DNA from: Gammaproteobacteria bacterium
GTDB taxonomy: Bacteria; Pseudomonadota; Gammaproteobacteria; JAJFKG01
NCBI GenBank assembly: GCA_021156325.1
Contig: JAJNDI010000005.1
Location: 1-50,692, forward strand
DNA: 50,692 nt
Direction of reading: 5' to 3'
The notes under the pieces were generated by a model, which was not told the origin of the DNA, did not search any database, and was given only the letters and a program-made list of their open reading frames with translations. Both the position numbers and the translations under genes were made by a program. Below are positions 35,007 to 42,971 of the stretch, piece by piece. Positions within the stretch are counted from its first letter, which is position 1, and every line of letters starts with the position of its first letter.

Positions 35007-35226
35007 ATACCTCCTCCTTGATCACCTAAAATAAAGCATCAATATGTTTTTTATTTTATGTAAAGATGTTTAACATAGCAGGGCATAAGCAGAAATCTAT
35101 TATATATCAAATTGAGAGTGTTTTGCAAGAAGCTATTCAAAAAGCAGCCGTAAAGCTTATTATTTGCACTTTCGTCCATTCTATGCGATGGTATCTCTCA
35201 CGAAAACCCCATGAATAGTTATTTCG

Positions 35227-37806
35227 ATGAAACGTTGTTTATATTTTTTCTTGATAGTCCTAATTTGCCTCAAATCGACCGCTGGTTTTGCGGAAAACGC
35301 CAGTGTTATTGATATTTTAGGCTGGAAAACAGACGATACTCCAAACGATTTGTGTGAGGGTTATTATCTCGAAACACCAATCGATTACCCTTATAGCTCT
35401 ACCAAACCCTCCAACAAGAGCCCTCTGGATATTCAAGCGAATAGCACACATTATGCCCAAAAAGGGCAGTCCCTGCTGCAAGGCAATGTCACGGTAACAC
35501 AGCCTGGAAAACAACTCTTAAGTGATAAGGCTTATCTTATTCGGGATCCCAAAACAGGCAAGATCAATGTCATTCATGCTATCGGCGATGTTCGGCTGCG
35601 AGAGCCGGGGCGATTATTGCAAGGCAGTGAAGCAACGGTCACGCTGGATAGTAAAACCTGGGTTATTCAAAATCCAACTTATCGTCTGGTTATGGATCAA
35701 AACTACAATCCGCATATCGTTAGTTCCGATGAAACTTATCCTGTGTATGCTTTGTCAGGTTGGGGACAAGCGAGCGATGCTGAAAAAAAAACCGATGGTA
35801 ATATTGTGATCCACAATGGCAGTTTCAGTACGTGTTCGCCTGAAAATGCCTTTTGGCAATTCCATGCAAGCACTATTAGCTTAAACCGCGAAAGTGGCCA
35901 AGGCAAATCTTATAATAATGTTTTATACATGAAAGATATTCCCGTATTTTATACACCCTACGCTAGCTTCCCTATCGATAACCGACGTAAAACCGGGTTT
36001 TTATTTCCCACATTATCGACATCTTCCTCAGACGGTTTGGATGTCGCCCTCCCTCTTTACTTAAACCTGGCTCCTAATTACGATGCGCTCCTCACCACGC
36101 ATGCCAACCAAAAACGCGGCGCGCGTTTTGACGGCTTATTTCGCTATTTATTAGGAACACCTGATAGCACAGGCAACATTTCAGGTATTTGGCTGCCGCA
36201 TGACAAAAAATTCAGCCAATTTCAAGAAAGTGCCCCTACTGAATTTGATACCAGCGTTCCTGCTAATCGAGATAATTTGGATTCATTAGAAGACTCATCC
36301 GATAGCCGCCGTTTTGTTCACGTTGATAATAAAACACAATGGTCGCCGCATTGGAAAACCTCGGTTGAGTTTAATCACGCCAGTGATGATTATTTTTCTG
36401 AAGATTTTTCATCAAGTGCAGCCGATATAACCGACCAGCAATTATTACAACAAATCAATACTACTTACGTTAATGACCATTGGGAATTTCTAGCCAATGT
36501 ACAAGGTTATCAAACACTGCATCCTATCGATCAAACCGCTGTTTCCAACTCTTATACTCGTTTTCCGCAACTCTCTGTCAAAGCAGATTACCCGGAAAGC
36601 TTTTCTCGTCTGAATTTAGGGTTTAATTCTGATCTAACCAACTTTGTTATCAAAACCAATCCTGGTGAAACGACTGCGCCCGTCAATGGGTTGCGTTACA
36701 ATTTTAATCCCAGCGCAACCGAATTATTTAAATGGGGAGAAGCGGGCTTTATTAAACCGAATGCACAATTGTATATGACGACATATCAATTACAGGATGA
36801 AGGGTCATTGCAGCAAAACCCTACTGTCGCGGTTCCTGTTTTTGATGTGGATGCGGGCTTGTTTTTTGACAGGGAAACCCATTTACCTTTTACTGCGGAC
36901 AATTACACTCAAACGTTAGAACCTCGGCTATTTTACTTGTATGTACCTTACCGCGATCAAAGCAATATTCCTATCTTTGACACCAGTGTGAGAACTTTTG
37001 ATGCTTCTCAATTATTCGCTACTAATCGCTTTACCGGTCTTGACAGAATAGGGGATGCTAACCAGGTATCGCTGTCGCTCACTTCACGTTATTTAGAAGC
37101 TCAAACCGGTAAAGAAAAATTATCAGCAACTTTAGGTGAAATCTTTTATTTTGAAGACAGACGCGTACAATTATGTAATAACGAGGGTACTTGTGATACG
37201 CTGCAAACCGATGCCCCCTTAACAGATGGAACCTCAAGCACCAAATTCTTCTCTCCTATCATTGCCGAAGTCGATTATCATCTTACAGATGCTTTCTCAA
37301 CGGTTGCTTCTGCTGCCGCTGATCCGAGTGATGGTCAATTCATCAGTTCCACACTCGATCTGCAATATAAACCAGAGAAAAAACGGGTAATCAACCTGGG
37401 CTATAGCTTTTTACGAGAAGGGGATATCTACCCCGTCCCTACAGGAGATGAACCGCTAGACAGCGATGACCCCCGCAATAACTTAAGTCAGATTGATGTC
37501 TCTTTTACCTGGCCTGTCTGGGGAGAATGGTCAGCATTGGGCAGATATAATTACAATATAAGCCATGAATATGCACAAGATTACTTTTATGGGCTACAAT
37601 ACGATAGCTCCTGCTGGGCAATCCGTATGATTGGCTCGCATTACTTTAACAATTTTGATGAGGAAGCAAATCCGGAATTTAAACAAGAATATTATCTGCA
37701 ATTCTTGTTTAAAGGACTGGGAACGGTAGGTTCTGCCAATCCAAGCGGTCTGCTAAATTCAGGTATTCATGGTTATACCGATCCTTTCGGTAAATCGATT
37801 ATTTAA
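35227..37806 (+). CDS. lptD: LPS-assembly outer-membrane protein LptD
   Basis: This 859-residue protein has a signal peptide (MKRCLYFFLIVLICLKSTAG to about residue 22). Its OstA/LptA-like jellyroll (ITLQ-type repeats around YAQKGQSLLQGNVTVTQPGK) spans about 70-180, and a 26-strand barrel domain follows. DIPVFYTPYASFPIDNRRKTGFLFP is the family's conserved stretch (positions about 35937-36005). Cysteines lie near residues 43, 196 and in SSCWAIR close to the C-terminus, allowing the interdomain disulfides. It inserts LPS into the outer leaflet with LptE. First gene of lptD-surA-rsmA. Confidence 0.95.
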   Translation: MKRCLYFFLIVLICLKSTAGFAENASVIDILGWKTDDTPNDLCEGYYLETPIDYPYSSTKPSNKSPLDIQANSTHYAQKGQSLLQGNVTVTQPGKQLLSDKAYLIRDPKTGKINVIHAIGDVRLREPGRLLQGSEATVTLDSKTWVIQNPTYRLVMDQNYNPHIVSSDETYPVYALSGWGQASDAEKKTDGNIVIHNGSFSTCSPENAFWQFHASTISLNRESGQGKSYNNVLYMKDIPVFYTPYASFPIDNRRKTGFLFPTLSTSSSDGLDVALPLYLNLAPNYDALLTTHANQKRGARFDGLFRYLLGTPDSTGNISGIWLPHDKKFSQFQESAPTEFDTSVPANRDNLDSLEDSSDSRRFVHVDNKTQWSPHWKTSVEFNHASDDYFSEDFSSSAADITDQQLLQQINTTYVNDHWEFLANVQGYQTLHPIDQTAVSNSYTRFPQLSVKADYPESFSRLNLGFNSDLTNFVIKTNPGETTAPVNGLRYNFNPSATELFKWGEAGFIKPNAQLYMTTYQLQDEGSLQQNPTVAVPVFDVDAGLFFDRETHLPFTADNYTQTLEPRLFYLYVPYRDQSNIPIFDTSVRTFDASQLFATNRFTGLDRIGDANQVSLSLTSRYLEAQTGKEKLSATLGEIFYFEDRRVQLCNNEGTCDTLQTDAPLTDGTSSTKFFSPIIAEVDYHLTDAFSTVASAAADPSDGQFISSTLDLQYKPEKKRVINLGYSFLREGDIYPVPTGDEPLDSDDPRNNLSQIDVSFTWPVWGEWSALGRYNYNISHEYAQDYFYGLQYDSSCWAIRMIGSHYFNNFDEEANPEFKQEYYLQFLFKGLGTVGSANPSGLLNSGIHGYTDPFGKSII

Positions 37807-37819
37807 TATAGGTAAGATA

Positions 37820-39172
37820 ATGAAAAAGCTCATGAATAAAATTTTAAGTTTTAGTCTTTCAGTGCTGTTTTCTGTGAATGTATTGGCAGCGGATAGTGAA
37901 ATAACCTCTCCTCAAACGCCTGCTCAACTTGAGTCTGCCACGCCTGCAGCATTACATGAGCAGGCTTTAGACAAAATCCTCGTTATTGTCAATGAGGATG
38001 TGATCACGGAAAGTGATCTGAACGAACGTATTAAAATCGTCAAAATGCAGCTAAATCGCACTCATGTCAAAATTCCTGATCAACAAAGTTTGCGAAAACA
38101 AGTCCTGCAGCAGATGATTGATCAGCATTTACAATTACAAGCTGCTGATAAATTGAATATTATGGTCGATAACGATACTCTCAATGAAGCTGTTAACAAC
38201 ATCGCCAAGCAAAATAAAATGACCGTTTCCGAGCTTTCAGCACAATTGAGCAAAGATGGTATTTCCTATCAGGATTTTCGTAATGCAGTGAGAGACGAGA
38301 TCATTATTTCTCGTGTTCAAGAACGTGTTGTCAAACCGCAGGTTATTGTCACCCCACAAGAAGTAAACAGCTTTTTAAATGCTTTTAAACAAAATGAAGG
38401 AGAGCATTCAGAATATCGGCTTGCAGATATTGTCATTGGCTTACCCGAAGCACCTTCTCCCGAAGAAATTAAAAAAGCGGAATCCCAAGCAAAAGTTATA
38501 GTGGAAAAATTGCAGCACGGTACGGATTTCGAAATGCTGGCAAGCAGTGAATCCTCGGGCGGATCCGCTTTAAGCGGCGGTGATCTCGGTTGGCGAAGTC
38601 TGGCACGTCTTCCCACTATTTTTGCCGAAAAAGTTCAAACCATGAAAAAAGGCGATATTGCGGGGCCTTTTCAAATGCCTAATGGATTTCACATTATCAA
38701 ACTTACCGATGTCCGCGGTTCTGCTAATAATCACGTCGTTACTGAAACCAAAGCGCGGCATATTCTCATCAAAACAGATGCAGTGATTACGGATGAAAAA
38801 GCCAAAGCTCAATTACTTTCTTTGCGCAATCAGTTGGAAAAGGGCGCATCTTTTGCAGCACTTGCCAAACAATACTCTGTTGATCCTGGTTCGGCTGCAG
38901 AAGGCGGAGAATTGGGCTGGGTAACAGATGATGAGTTAGTCCCGGAATTTGCTAAAGCGATGGATGCCCTATCACCGGGTCAAATCTCTCAGCCTGTTAA
39001 GACGCCTTTTGGGTGGCATTTAATTGAAGTAGAAAGTCGCCGCACCCAGGATGTGACACAACAGTATCAGAAGAGCCGTATCGAAACGTTAATCAGCCAG
39101 CGTAAATACGAAGAAGCGATTGAGATCTGGATCCGCCAATTGCGTGCGCAGGCCTACATTAAACAATTTTAG
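37820..39172 (+). CDS. surA: Periplasmic chaperone/peptidyl-prolyl isomerase SurA
   Basis: This 450-residue protein has a signal peptide (LSFSLSVLFSVNVLAA) and the N-terminal chaperone domain with DKILVIVNEDVITESDL. Two parvulin domains follow, with GGDLGWRSLARLP and GGELGWVTDDELVP motifs. The start is ATG 37820, 13 bases after lptD, with a weak GGTAA site. SurA helps fold barrel proteins including LptD, the gene upstream. pdxA, which follows surA in E. coli, is missing here. Confidence 0.95.
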   Translation: MKKLMNKILSFSLSVLFSVNVLAADSEITSPQTPAQLESATPAALHEQALDKILVIVNEDVITESDLNERIKIVKMQLNRTHVKIPDQQSLRKQVLQQMIDQHLQLQAADKLNIMVDNDTLNEAVNNIAKQNKMTVSELSAQLSKDGISYQDFRNAVRDEIIISRVQERVVKPQVIVTPQEVNSFLNAFKQNEGEHSEYRLADIVIGLPEAPSPEEIKKAESQAKVIVEKLQHGTDFEMLASSESSGGSALSGGDLGWRSLARLPTIFAEKVQTMKKGDIAGPFQMPNGFHIIKLTDVRGSANNHVVTETKARHILIKTDAVITDEKAKAQLLSLRNQLEKGASFAALAKQYSVDPGSAAEGGELGWVTDDELVPEFAKAMDALSPGQISQPVKTPFGWHLIEVESRRTQDVTQQYQKSRIETLISQRKYEEAIEIWIRQLRAQAYIKQF

Positions 39173-39185
39173 GTTTGGGACTTCA

Positions 39186-39980
39186 ATGCAGCATTTTCAT
39201 GCGCGCAAACGTTTTGGACAACATTTTTTAACAGACGATTATGTTATTAATGCTATTATTGAAGCTGTTCATCCTGCAAAGGATGAACATTGGGTGGAAA
39301 TAGGCCCCGGGCTTGGCGCATTGACAAAACGGTTATTACCTTTGTGCGGGCGTCTTGATGTTATTGAAATTGACCGGGATTTAGCGGCCTATCAACAACA
39401 ATTTTGTGCCTCCCATTCGCATTTTCAGGTTCATCAAAAGGATGCTCTGCAATTTGATTTGCAGACGCTTACAAAAGAGCTCCACTCGCTGCGCTTGGTA
39501 GGGAATCTTCCTTATAACATCACCACGCCACTGTTATTTCACTTTTTTTCTCAACAAAATCTCATTGTGGATATGTATTTTATGGTGCAAAAAGAAGTAA
39601 GCGATCGCTTGTCTGCCAAACCCTATAGTACTAATTACGGCAGGCTCAGCGTGATGGCTCAATATTATTGCCGCATTAACCCGCTTCTCGACATTCCGCC
39701 CAGCGCTTTTAATCCGAAGCCTGCGGTTAATTCTGCCTTCATTCACCTCGAATGGCAGCGATCCCGAAGAAGACCGCAAGATGAAAAAACCTTTGCAATG
39801 GTCGTGCAGTACGCTTTCAATCAGCGGCGTAAGACGGTGCAAAACAGCCTAAAATCCCTTTTAAATGCCGCTCAAATCCGCAGCTGCGGGATAGATCCGC
39901 AAGCGCGCGCTCAAACCCTCTCGGTTGAAGATTTCATTCAACTAAGTGATTGTGTTAGTGAAGTAGACAAATTGGCCTAA
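39186..39980 (+). CDS. rsmA: 16S rRNA A1518/A1519 dimethyltransferase
   Basis: This 264-residue KsgA has ARKRFGQHFLTD at the start, EIGPGLGALT (SAM motif I), DVIEIDRDLA, NLPYNITTPLLF (catalytic NLPY) and KPAVNSAFI. It dimethylates two adenines in helix 45 during late 30S assembly. ATG 39186 is chosen because the upstream frame overlaps surA and lacks family sequence. It starts 13 bases after surA. Confidence 0.95.
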   Translation: MQHFHARKRFGQHFLTDDYVINAIIEAVHPAKDEHWVEIGPGLGALTKRLLPLCGRLDVIEIDRDLAAYQQQFCASHSHFQVHQKDALQFDLQTLTKELHSLRLVGNLPYNITTPLLFHFFSQQNLIVDMYFMVQKEVSDRLSAKPYSTNYGRLSVMAQYYCRINPLLDIPPSAFNPKPAVNSAFIHLEWQRSRRRPQDEKTFAMVVQYAFNQRRKTVQNSLKSLLNAAQIRSCGIDPQARAQTLSVEDFIQLSDCVSEVDKLA

Positions 39981-40037
39981 AAAGACCATAATGAAGAACA
40001 AAATAAGGAGAATAGGAGTTATACAAGGAAGACAAGC

Positions 40038-41486
40038 ATGTTTCAAGGACGGGGATCAAAAACGCATCAACAAACTAAACAATGCTATCACAGGCAAGCC
40101 GCTATGACCGAGTCAAATCTTTATGCACGAAAACTCTATCCTGTTAACGAAGCCGCTTTGTTATTATCCGGTGAAAAACAGCAGCGTTTGTGCACCTATA
40201 TTCAAACTTTGTTAAATGCACCGGAAAAAGCTTATCAGGATTATTGCTTACCGTTAATACACCACGTTGCTGAATTAATTCAACAAATCCCTGGTACCGC
40301 AGAATCCCGTTTTCATTATGCCGGAGGGCGGCTCGATTTTATTCTCGAGCGTACCGGCGCCACACTGCGGTTATTTCAAGAGTACCTGGGTGAAAGTAAT
40401 GCCGCCAATTACGTTTTGGAACAGCCCGATTTATGGCGCTATACTTTATTCACTGTTGCTTTATTACAGCATATCGGTAATCTGGTAAGCCACTATGAGA
40501 TCATCTTATTCGATGAAAATAAAGAAAGCATCGGTGTCTTTTCTCCTTTTTCAGGCAATATGGCGCAACATGGTCATTTTTATGAAGCCATTTTTAATAA
40601 AAATGGCGATAATGAAGAACGCAATACTGCGACTTTATTGTTAGCACGTCAACTGATGCCAACGGTTGGTTTAAACTGGATCAATCAATCCCGCGAAGCC
40701 TTTCGCTTTTGGTCGATGACCTTGATTGGCGACAGTATTGAACAAGGAGGGCGTTATTTCACGGGCCCGATGCAGATTTTAACAGAAGCCCTCGCTCGTA
40801 TTTTAAATCGAAGTCTTCCGGCTGAACATTTGCTCAACCCTAAAAATCAGCTCTTTGAAAAACAATCAGACAGTGATGAAGCGCTAGAGGAAAAAGCGGA
40901 ACAAAGTCTGGCATCCTTAATTAAGGAAAATACCGAAAATACCCGTGCTGCAGAAGCATTTTTGGAAGATCTTAAAGAACATCTGGATCTGGGAGAAGAA
41001 AATCGAAATCAACTTAGCGCTGATGAAGAACGCATTAGTGTTAATACTCGCCGTTCCTCGGTTCATTTAGTTGAGGAAAATGAGCAACGCACCTGGTTTT
41101 TGGGGCTTGATCTCATTCAGCAGTATGCCAAGAAATACCAGGTAACCTGGCAGCAGATGATCAAGCAATTGAGCCAGTTACAAGCACTCGGAAAGCTTTA
41201 CAACCAGGCTCAATTGGCCATAGGCCCTGAAGCAACTCGTACGATCTCGGGCGTAACGCTCTCTGCGAGAAATGCAGCACTGCGCACGGATGTGCCTGCC
41301 CTCGGAATTTCCCCTACCTTAAAACTCCACGGGGATGCCGTGTCGCAGCGTATTTTCCAAATGAACAATGGAACCTGGCCGCAGGTGATGCCAAAATCCA
41401 CGGTCTCACCCCAGCAACAAAATTCGCAGCAAGCCCAAGAACAAGCTAAAATAAATTTATCGCAGAATACTTTCTCCAAATGGTAA
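40038..41486 (+). CDS. TraI_2/MobH-relaxase-like protein with degenerate HD motif
   Basis: Residues about 24-330 resemble the TraI_2 domain of MobH-type relaxases: LYPVNEAALLLSGEKQQRL, YAGGRLDFILERTGATLRLF and ALLQHIGNLVSHYEIILFD. The C-terminal part (WFLGLDLIQQYAKKYQVTWQ) recalls the winged-helix C-terminal section. In active members the corresponding motifs read GGLLxH and LLHDIGK. Here the histidines and the HD pair are replaced (GGRLDF, LLQHIGN), so metal binding is probably lost. It is a chromosomal orphan in a housekeeping block with no transfer genes. AAGGAAG supports ATG 40038. An in-frame ATG at 40104 is an alternative. Function unknown. Confidence 0.7.
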   Translation: MFQGRGSKTHQQTKQCYHRQAAMTESNLYARKLYPVNEAALLLSGEKQQRLCTYIQTLLNAPEKAYQDYCLPLIHHVAELIQQIPGTAESRFHYAGGRLDFILERTGATLRLFQEYLGESNAANYVLEQPDLWRYTLFTVALLQHIGNLVSHYEIILFDENKESIGVFSPFSGNMAQHGHFYEAIFNKNGDNEERNTATLLLARQLMPTVGLNWINQSREAFRFWSMTLIGDSIEQGGRYFTGPMQILTEALARILNRSLPAEHLLNPKNQLFEKQSDSDEALEEKAEQSLASLIKENTENTRAAEAFLEDLKEHLDLGEENRNQLSADEERISVNTRRSSVHLVEENEQRTWFLGLDLIQQYAKKYQVTWQQMIKQLSQLQALGKLYNQAQLAIGPEATRTISGVTLSARNAALRTDVPALGISPTLKLHGDAVSQRIFQMNNGTWPQVMPKSTVSPQQQNSQQAQEQAKINLSQNTFSKW

Positions 41487-41503
41487 CCTAACAGGAGGCT
41501 CGT

Positions 41504-41953
41504 GTGTCCAAATATACCCATATTCTCTTGGCAACTGATCTCAGTACTCGGAGCCACGAACTGGCAAAACATGCTGTTGAGCTTGCAAAACAATGGAAAG
41601 CCAAATTAAGCGCGGCACATGTGGTAGACTACGGCCCGATGATGTATGGAGGCGGCGAGTTTGCCATTCCGATGGATGCAGACCTCAATGCCACTATGCA
41701 AGAAGAAGCCAAAAAGAAGCTGAAAAAACAAGCTGAAAAAATTGGTGTCGACGAAAAAGATCAGTGGGTCTTGCATGGCCAAACCAAAGAAGAAATTATC
41801 CATTTGGCTAAAAAAATCAAGGTTGATTTGATTGTTGTCGGCGGACATGACGAGCGCTGGCTGACTTTTTTATTTGGGTCTACCGCCAACGCCTTATTAC
41901 ACAATATGCCTTGCGATGTATTGACGGTTCGATTGGAAAGCGCCCCTCATTGA
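41504..41953 (+). CDS. Universal stress protein (UspA family)
   Basis: This 149-residue protein begins at GTG 41504 behind AGGAGG. It has KYTHILLATDLSTRSHELAKHA, the Usp strand 1/helix 1, and ends with VDLIVVGGHDERW, FLFGSTANALLHNMPCDVLTVR. The ATP-binding G-x2-G-x9-G-S/T motif is incomplete (Asp where the second Gly stands), so it resembles the UspA-type without clear ATP binding. It is rich in lysine in the middle (EEAKKKLKKQAEKIG). Role in stress survival is by family only. Confidence 0.88.
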   Translation: MSKYTHILLATDLSTRSHELAKHAVELAKQWKAKLSAAHVVDYGPMMYGGGEFAIPMDADLNATMQEEAKKKLKKQAEKIGVDEKDQWVLHGQTKEEIIHLAKKIKVDLIVVGGHDERWLTFLFGSTANALLHNMPCDVLTVRLESAPH

Positions 41954-41960
41954 TATGCCG

Positions 41961-42022
41961 TAACTACTTACCCCCTATTTTGAAGAGACTAAAAAACGGC
42001 AGATTTGGATGCAGGTTGTGGG
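41961..42022 (+). repeat. Direct repeat copy A flanking apaH
   Basis: About 60 bases from TAACTACTTAC to GCAGGTTGTGGG match copy B (42869-42930) with few changes, including a 19-base identical run (GACTAAAAAACGGCAGATT). The right half of the element seen in copy B is absent, so this looks like a truncated copy. Confidence 0.8.
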
Positions 42023-42047
42023 AAAAAGGAAGGCGAAAAGTTACAAT

Positions 42048-42860
42048 ATGGCAACTTATGTGATCGGCGATATACAAGGCTGTTTTAAAGCCCTTCAGCA
42101 ATTACTGCAAAAAATCCGTTTTTCACCACACCACGACAGACTTTGGTTTGCGGGGGATTTGGTTAATCGCGGTCCCGACTCGCTCGCTGTCTTACGTTTT
42201 ATAAAATCATTGGGTAATGCAGCTCTTTCTATCTTGGGCAATCATGATCTGACTCTCTTGGCAATGTATTACGGTTATGCCGAACATAAAAAAACAGATA
42301 CTTTAAGGGATATCCTGGAAGCAGAAGATTGTGAAACTTTATGTGAATGGCTGTTGCACTGTCCTTTGTTACATCATGATCCCCATCATCAGGTAACGTT
42401 AGTCCATGCAGGCTTTCCACCGCAATGGGATTTAACTACGGCTCAAAGCTGTGCTCATGAACTCTCAACAGCCTTGGAAGATAAACAAACAAGAACGTCA
42501 TTTTTGAGTGAGATGTATGGAGATGAGCCTAAGCAATGGAACCCCAGTCTTAGCGGACAAGCACGTTTACGCTTTATTTGTAATAGTTTGACACGTATTC
42601 GTTATGTGACAACAGAGGGGTGCATCGATTTACATTACAAAGGGACGATTGAAGAAGCGCCTGCTGGTTTAATTCCCTGGTTCGAGCATCCTCACCGTAA
42701 AACCCAAGATGAGAAAATTATCTTCGGCCATTGGGCATCACTGATGGGAAAAACGAGGCAGCCTAATGCCATTGGTATTGATACCGGTTGTTATTGGGGC
42801 GGCTGTTTAACCGCTTATTGTCTTGAAACTGGTGAGCGTATTACGGTAAATTGTACTTAA
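42048..42860 (+). CDS. apaH: Symmetrical bis(5'-nucleosyl)-tetraphosphatase
   Basis: This 270-residue phosphatase has the PPP-family metal motifs GDIQGC, GDLVNRGPDS and GNHDLTLLA, followed later by LVHAGFPPQW. It splits Ap4A into two ADP and can decap Np4-RNA. The start ATG 42048 gives MATYVIGDIQGC, the standard N-terminus. The frame upstream runs into direct repeat copy A. The gene is bracketed by two copies of the same repeat. apaG, its usual partner next to rsmA, is missing. Confidence 0.95.
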   Translation: MATYVIGDIQGCFKALQQLLQKIRFSPHHDRLWFAGDLVNRGPDSLAVLRFIKSLGNAALSILGNHDLTLLAMYYGYAEHKKTDTLRDILEAEDCETLCEWLLHCPLLHHDPHHQVTLVHAGFPPQWDLTTAQSCAHELSTALEDKQTRTSFLSEMYGDEPKQWNPSLSGQARLRFICNSLTRIRYVTTEGCIDLHYKGTIEEAPAGLIPWFEHPHRKTQDEKIIFGHWASLMGKTRQPNAIGIDTGCYWGGCLTAYCLETGERITVNCT

Positions 42861-42868
42861 GATGATAA

Positions 42869-42968
42869 TAACTACTTGCTCCCCCATTTTGAACAGACTA
42901 AAAAACGGCAGATTGGGATGCAGGTTGCGTGAAAGATGCCGTTTTCCCAAATCGGAGGCGAGTAGCTA
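42869..42968 (+). mobile_element. Palindromic element, full copy (copy B) between apaH and prlC
   Basis: TAACTACTTGC at 42869 is mirrored by GCGAGTAGCTA ending at 42968, and AAAACGGCA (about 42902-42910) by TGCCGTTTT (about 42937-42945). The 100-base unit would fold into one hairpin. Its left 60 bases are repeated at 41961-42022. The right end carries GGAGG, 13 bases before the prlC start, so it seems to supply that ribosome-binding site. Confidence 0.72.
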
Positions 42969-42971
42969 CAT

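Noticed and set aside
40038..41486. PHA synthase or other polymer enzyme for the 482-residue protein
   Set aside because: No lipase box or catalytic Cys motif. The GGRLDF and LLQHIGN segments align better with the TraI_2 domain.
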